Below, one piece after another: positions 4,524 to 6,000 of a stretch of DNA of 6,000 nt. The position numbers and the translations under genes are program-made. This DNA comes from Verrucomicrobiales bacterium (GTDB taxonomy: Bacteria; Verrucomicrobiota; Verrucomicrobiia; Limisphaerales; UBA1100), in the NCBI GenBank assembly GCA_002724615.1, contig PBPF01000176.1:1-6000 (forward strand). The letters run 5' to 3'. The notes beneath the pieces are model-generated. The model saw only the letters and a program-made list of their open reading frames with translations. It was not told the origin of the DNA and searched no databases. How positions within the stretch are numbered: the first letter of the stretch is position 1; each line of letters opens with the position of its first letter.

Positions 4524-6000
4524 ATGAATTACAAGGACACGCTCAACCTGCCGCAGACCGGGTTTCCCATGAAAGCCGGGTTGGTGGAGCGTGAACCGGA
4601 GCGGTTGCGGCGATGGTATGAGGAGGATATTTATGGCCAGCTTCGCGCGCGCCATGCTCAGGCGAAAGAAACGTTTGTGCTGCATGACGGCCCTCCCTTC
4701 GCCAATGGCGATGTGCACATCGGCACGGCGCTGAACAAGACGCTCAAGGACATCATCCTGAAGTTCCAGAACATGCGCGGCAAAAACGTGCCGTACGTAC
4801 CCGGCTGGGACTGCCACGGGCTGCCGATCGAGTTCAAGGTGGTGCAGGAGATGCGAAAGGCGGGGCGCGAGGATGCCAGCCCGGCAGAGATTCGCCGTGA
4901 ATGCGAGGCTTATGCGCGCAAGTATATCGACCATCAGCGCACACAATTCAAGCGCCTTGGCGTGTTTGGCGACTGGGACAACCCCTATCTCACGATCGAT
5001 AAAAAATACGAGGCCGAGGAGCTGCGGCTATTTGCCGATGTGGTCGAGAAGGGCTTCGTGTATCGCGGCAAGAAGCCCGTGTACTGGAGCATCCCTTGCC
5101 GCACCGCGCTGGCGGAGGCAGAGGTGGAATATGCCGACCACGTCAGCCAGAGTGTGTTCGTGAAATTCCCGATTGTGGGCGAGGATAACACAAACCTGCT
5201 CATTTGGACGACCACGCCGTGGACGCTGCCTGCCAACCTCGCTGTGGCGTTTAACTCCCGCTTTACCTATGCCAAGGTGCGTGTGAATGGGGAGGTGATT
5301 CTCGTCGAGAGCACGCTGCTGCCGAAAGTGGCAGAGACGTGCGGCTGGGAAGAATTTGACCAAATTGAAACGCTCCAAGGCGACGCCGTCGGCGCTCTCG
5401 AATATCGCCATCCGTTCATCAACAAAACCGCGCGGATCTTCGAAGGCGACAACTTCGTGGACAACGCCACAGGCACCGGCTTCGTCCACATCGCCCCCGG
5501 TCATGGCATGGATGATTATCACCTCGGCTGCGCCAACGATTTGCCCATCTATTGTCCCGTGGATGACGACGGCAAGTTTTGTCACACCACCGACCTGTCT
5601 GCTGCCGACCAGATGCCCGCTGCGATCCTCGGCAAATCCATCCTCGAGAAGAACGGACGCAGCGAGGCGAACGACGCGGTCATCGAGTTGCTGCGCGAAA
5701 AATCGGCGCTTGTGCATCTCGAGAAATACACGCACAGCTACCCGCACTGTTGGCGCAGCAAAACGCCCGTCATCTTCCGCGGCATGGATCAGTGGTTTAT
5801 CAACGTCGACCACGAGGGCTTCCGCCAAACCGCGCTCGCCGCCATCGACGAAGTCCGCTGGGTGCCCGACTGGGGGCAGGCGCGCATTCAAGGTGCCGTC
5901 GAGTCGCGTCCCGACTGGTGCATCAGTCGCCAACGCACGTGGGGCGTGCCCATTCCCGCGTTTTATTCCGCCGACGGCGAACCCATTCTTGATGCCCGCA
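4524..6000 (+). CDS. ileS: Isoleucyl-tRNA synthetase, N-terminal half (partial, runs off window end)
   Basis: IleRS charges tRNA-Ile with isoleucine in the cytoplasm. The frame is open from ATG 4524 to the window end: 492 codons plus one base of a protein usually of about 900-950 residues. Visible parts are the class I Rossmann start with GPPFANG (56-62) and HIGT (65-68) in place of HIGH, PGWDCHGLPIE (93-103), the WSIPCRTALAEAEVEY block (188-203), the CP1 editing domain with TTTPWTLPAN (229-238) and GTGFVHIAPGHGMDDY (317-332), in which His322 and Asp331 match the editing residues of the E. coli enzyme, then SYPHCWRSKTP (405-415) and WCISRQRTWGVP (465-476). KMSKS and the anticodon-binding and C-terminal domains lie beyond the window. 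The sequence looks like the common bacterial IleS1 type. No Shine-Dalgarno sequence precedes the ATG, and the upstream gap is too short for a T-box leader. It is divergent from the lipoprotein gene. Confidence 0.97.
   Translation, partial: MNYKDTLNLPQTGFPMKAGLVEREPERLRRWYEEDIYGQLRARHAQAKETFVLHDGPPFANGDVHIGTALNKTLKDIILKFQNMRGKNVPYVPGWDCHGLPIEFKVVQEMRKAGREDASPAEIRRECEAYARKYIDHQRTQFKRLGVFGDWDNPYLTIDKKYEAEELRLFADVVEKGFVYRGKKPVYWSIPCRTALAEAEVEYADHVSQSVFVKFPIVGEDNTNLLIWTTTPWTLPANLAVAFNSRFTYAKVRVNGEVILVESTLLPKVAETCGWEEFDQIETLQGDAVGALEYRHPFINKTARIFEGDNFVDNATGTGFVHIAPGHGMDDYHLGCANDLPIYCPVDDDGKFCHTTDLSAADQMPAAILGKSILEKNGRSEANDAVIELLREKSALVHLEKYTHSYPHCWRSKTPVIFRGMDQWFINVDHEGFRQTALAAIDEVRWVPDWGQARIQGAVESRPDWCISRQRTWGVPIPAFYSADGEPILDAR

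Noticed and set aside
5028..5933. 301-codon open frame on the minus strand
   Set aside because: It lies wholly inside ileS, whose frame shows all expected motifs. The reverse frame is open because of GC-rich third positions and has no recognisable domain.

Overview
The window reads as a stretch of ordinary chromosome from a moderately GC-rich, Gram-negative-type bacterium. A lipoprotein with a lipobox and an exported coiled-coil protein point to an envelope with a periplasm. The squalene-synthase-like protein and an isoleucyl-tRNA synthetase carrying HIGT instead of HIGH would fit the Planctomycetes-Verrucomicrobia-Chlamydiae group, most likely Verrucomicrobiota. That placement comes from family memory, not from a search. 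No mobile element, CRISPR array, rRNA or tRNA gene was seen.

Layout: a divergent intergenic region at 4439-4523 separates two transcription units. To the right, on the plus strand, ileS starts at 4524 and runs off the window end; about half of the enzyme is present. To the left, on the minus strand, lies a tightly packed series read from 4438 down to 1: a small lipoprotein (4438-4070), a YfcE-type metallophosphoesterase (4073-3597), argH (3600-2158), a squalene/phytoene synthase (2156-1161), an exported coiled-coil protein of unknown function (1111-209), and the first 32 codons of lysA, diaminopimelate decarboxylase (98-1), cut by the window edge.

The first four minus-strand genes are joined by two GTGA stop/start overlaps and one TGA-C-ATG junction, with no obvious Shine-Dalgarno sequence at these starts. 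This suggests one mRNA with translational coupling. The coiled-coil gene follows after 49 bases and has the only strong Shine-Dalgarno sequence. lysA follows after 110 bases with a possible weak promoter of its own.

Functionally the left unit mixes amino-acid biosynthesis (last step of arginine; last step of lysine at the edge), triterpenoid lipid synthesis (squalene) and envelope or housekeeping proteins. No new multi-gene defence or mobile system is evident. The points most worth a second look are the coupled, SD-poor operon, the hairpin in front of the argH start, the squalene synthase embedded in an arginine/lysine gene group, and the SHOCT-like tail on the exported coiled-coil protein.
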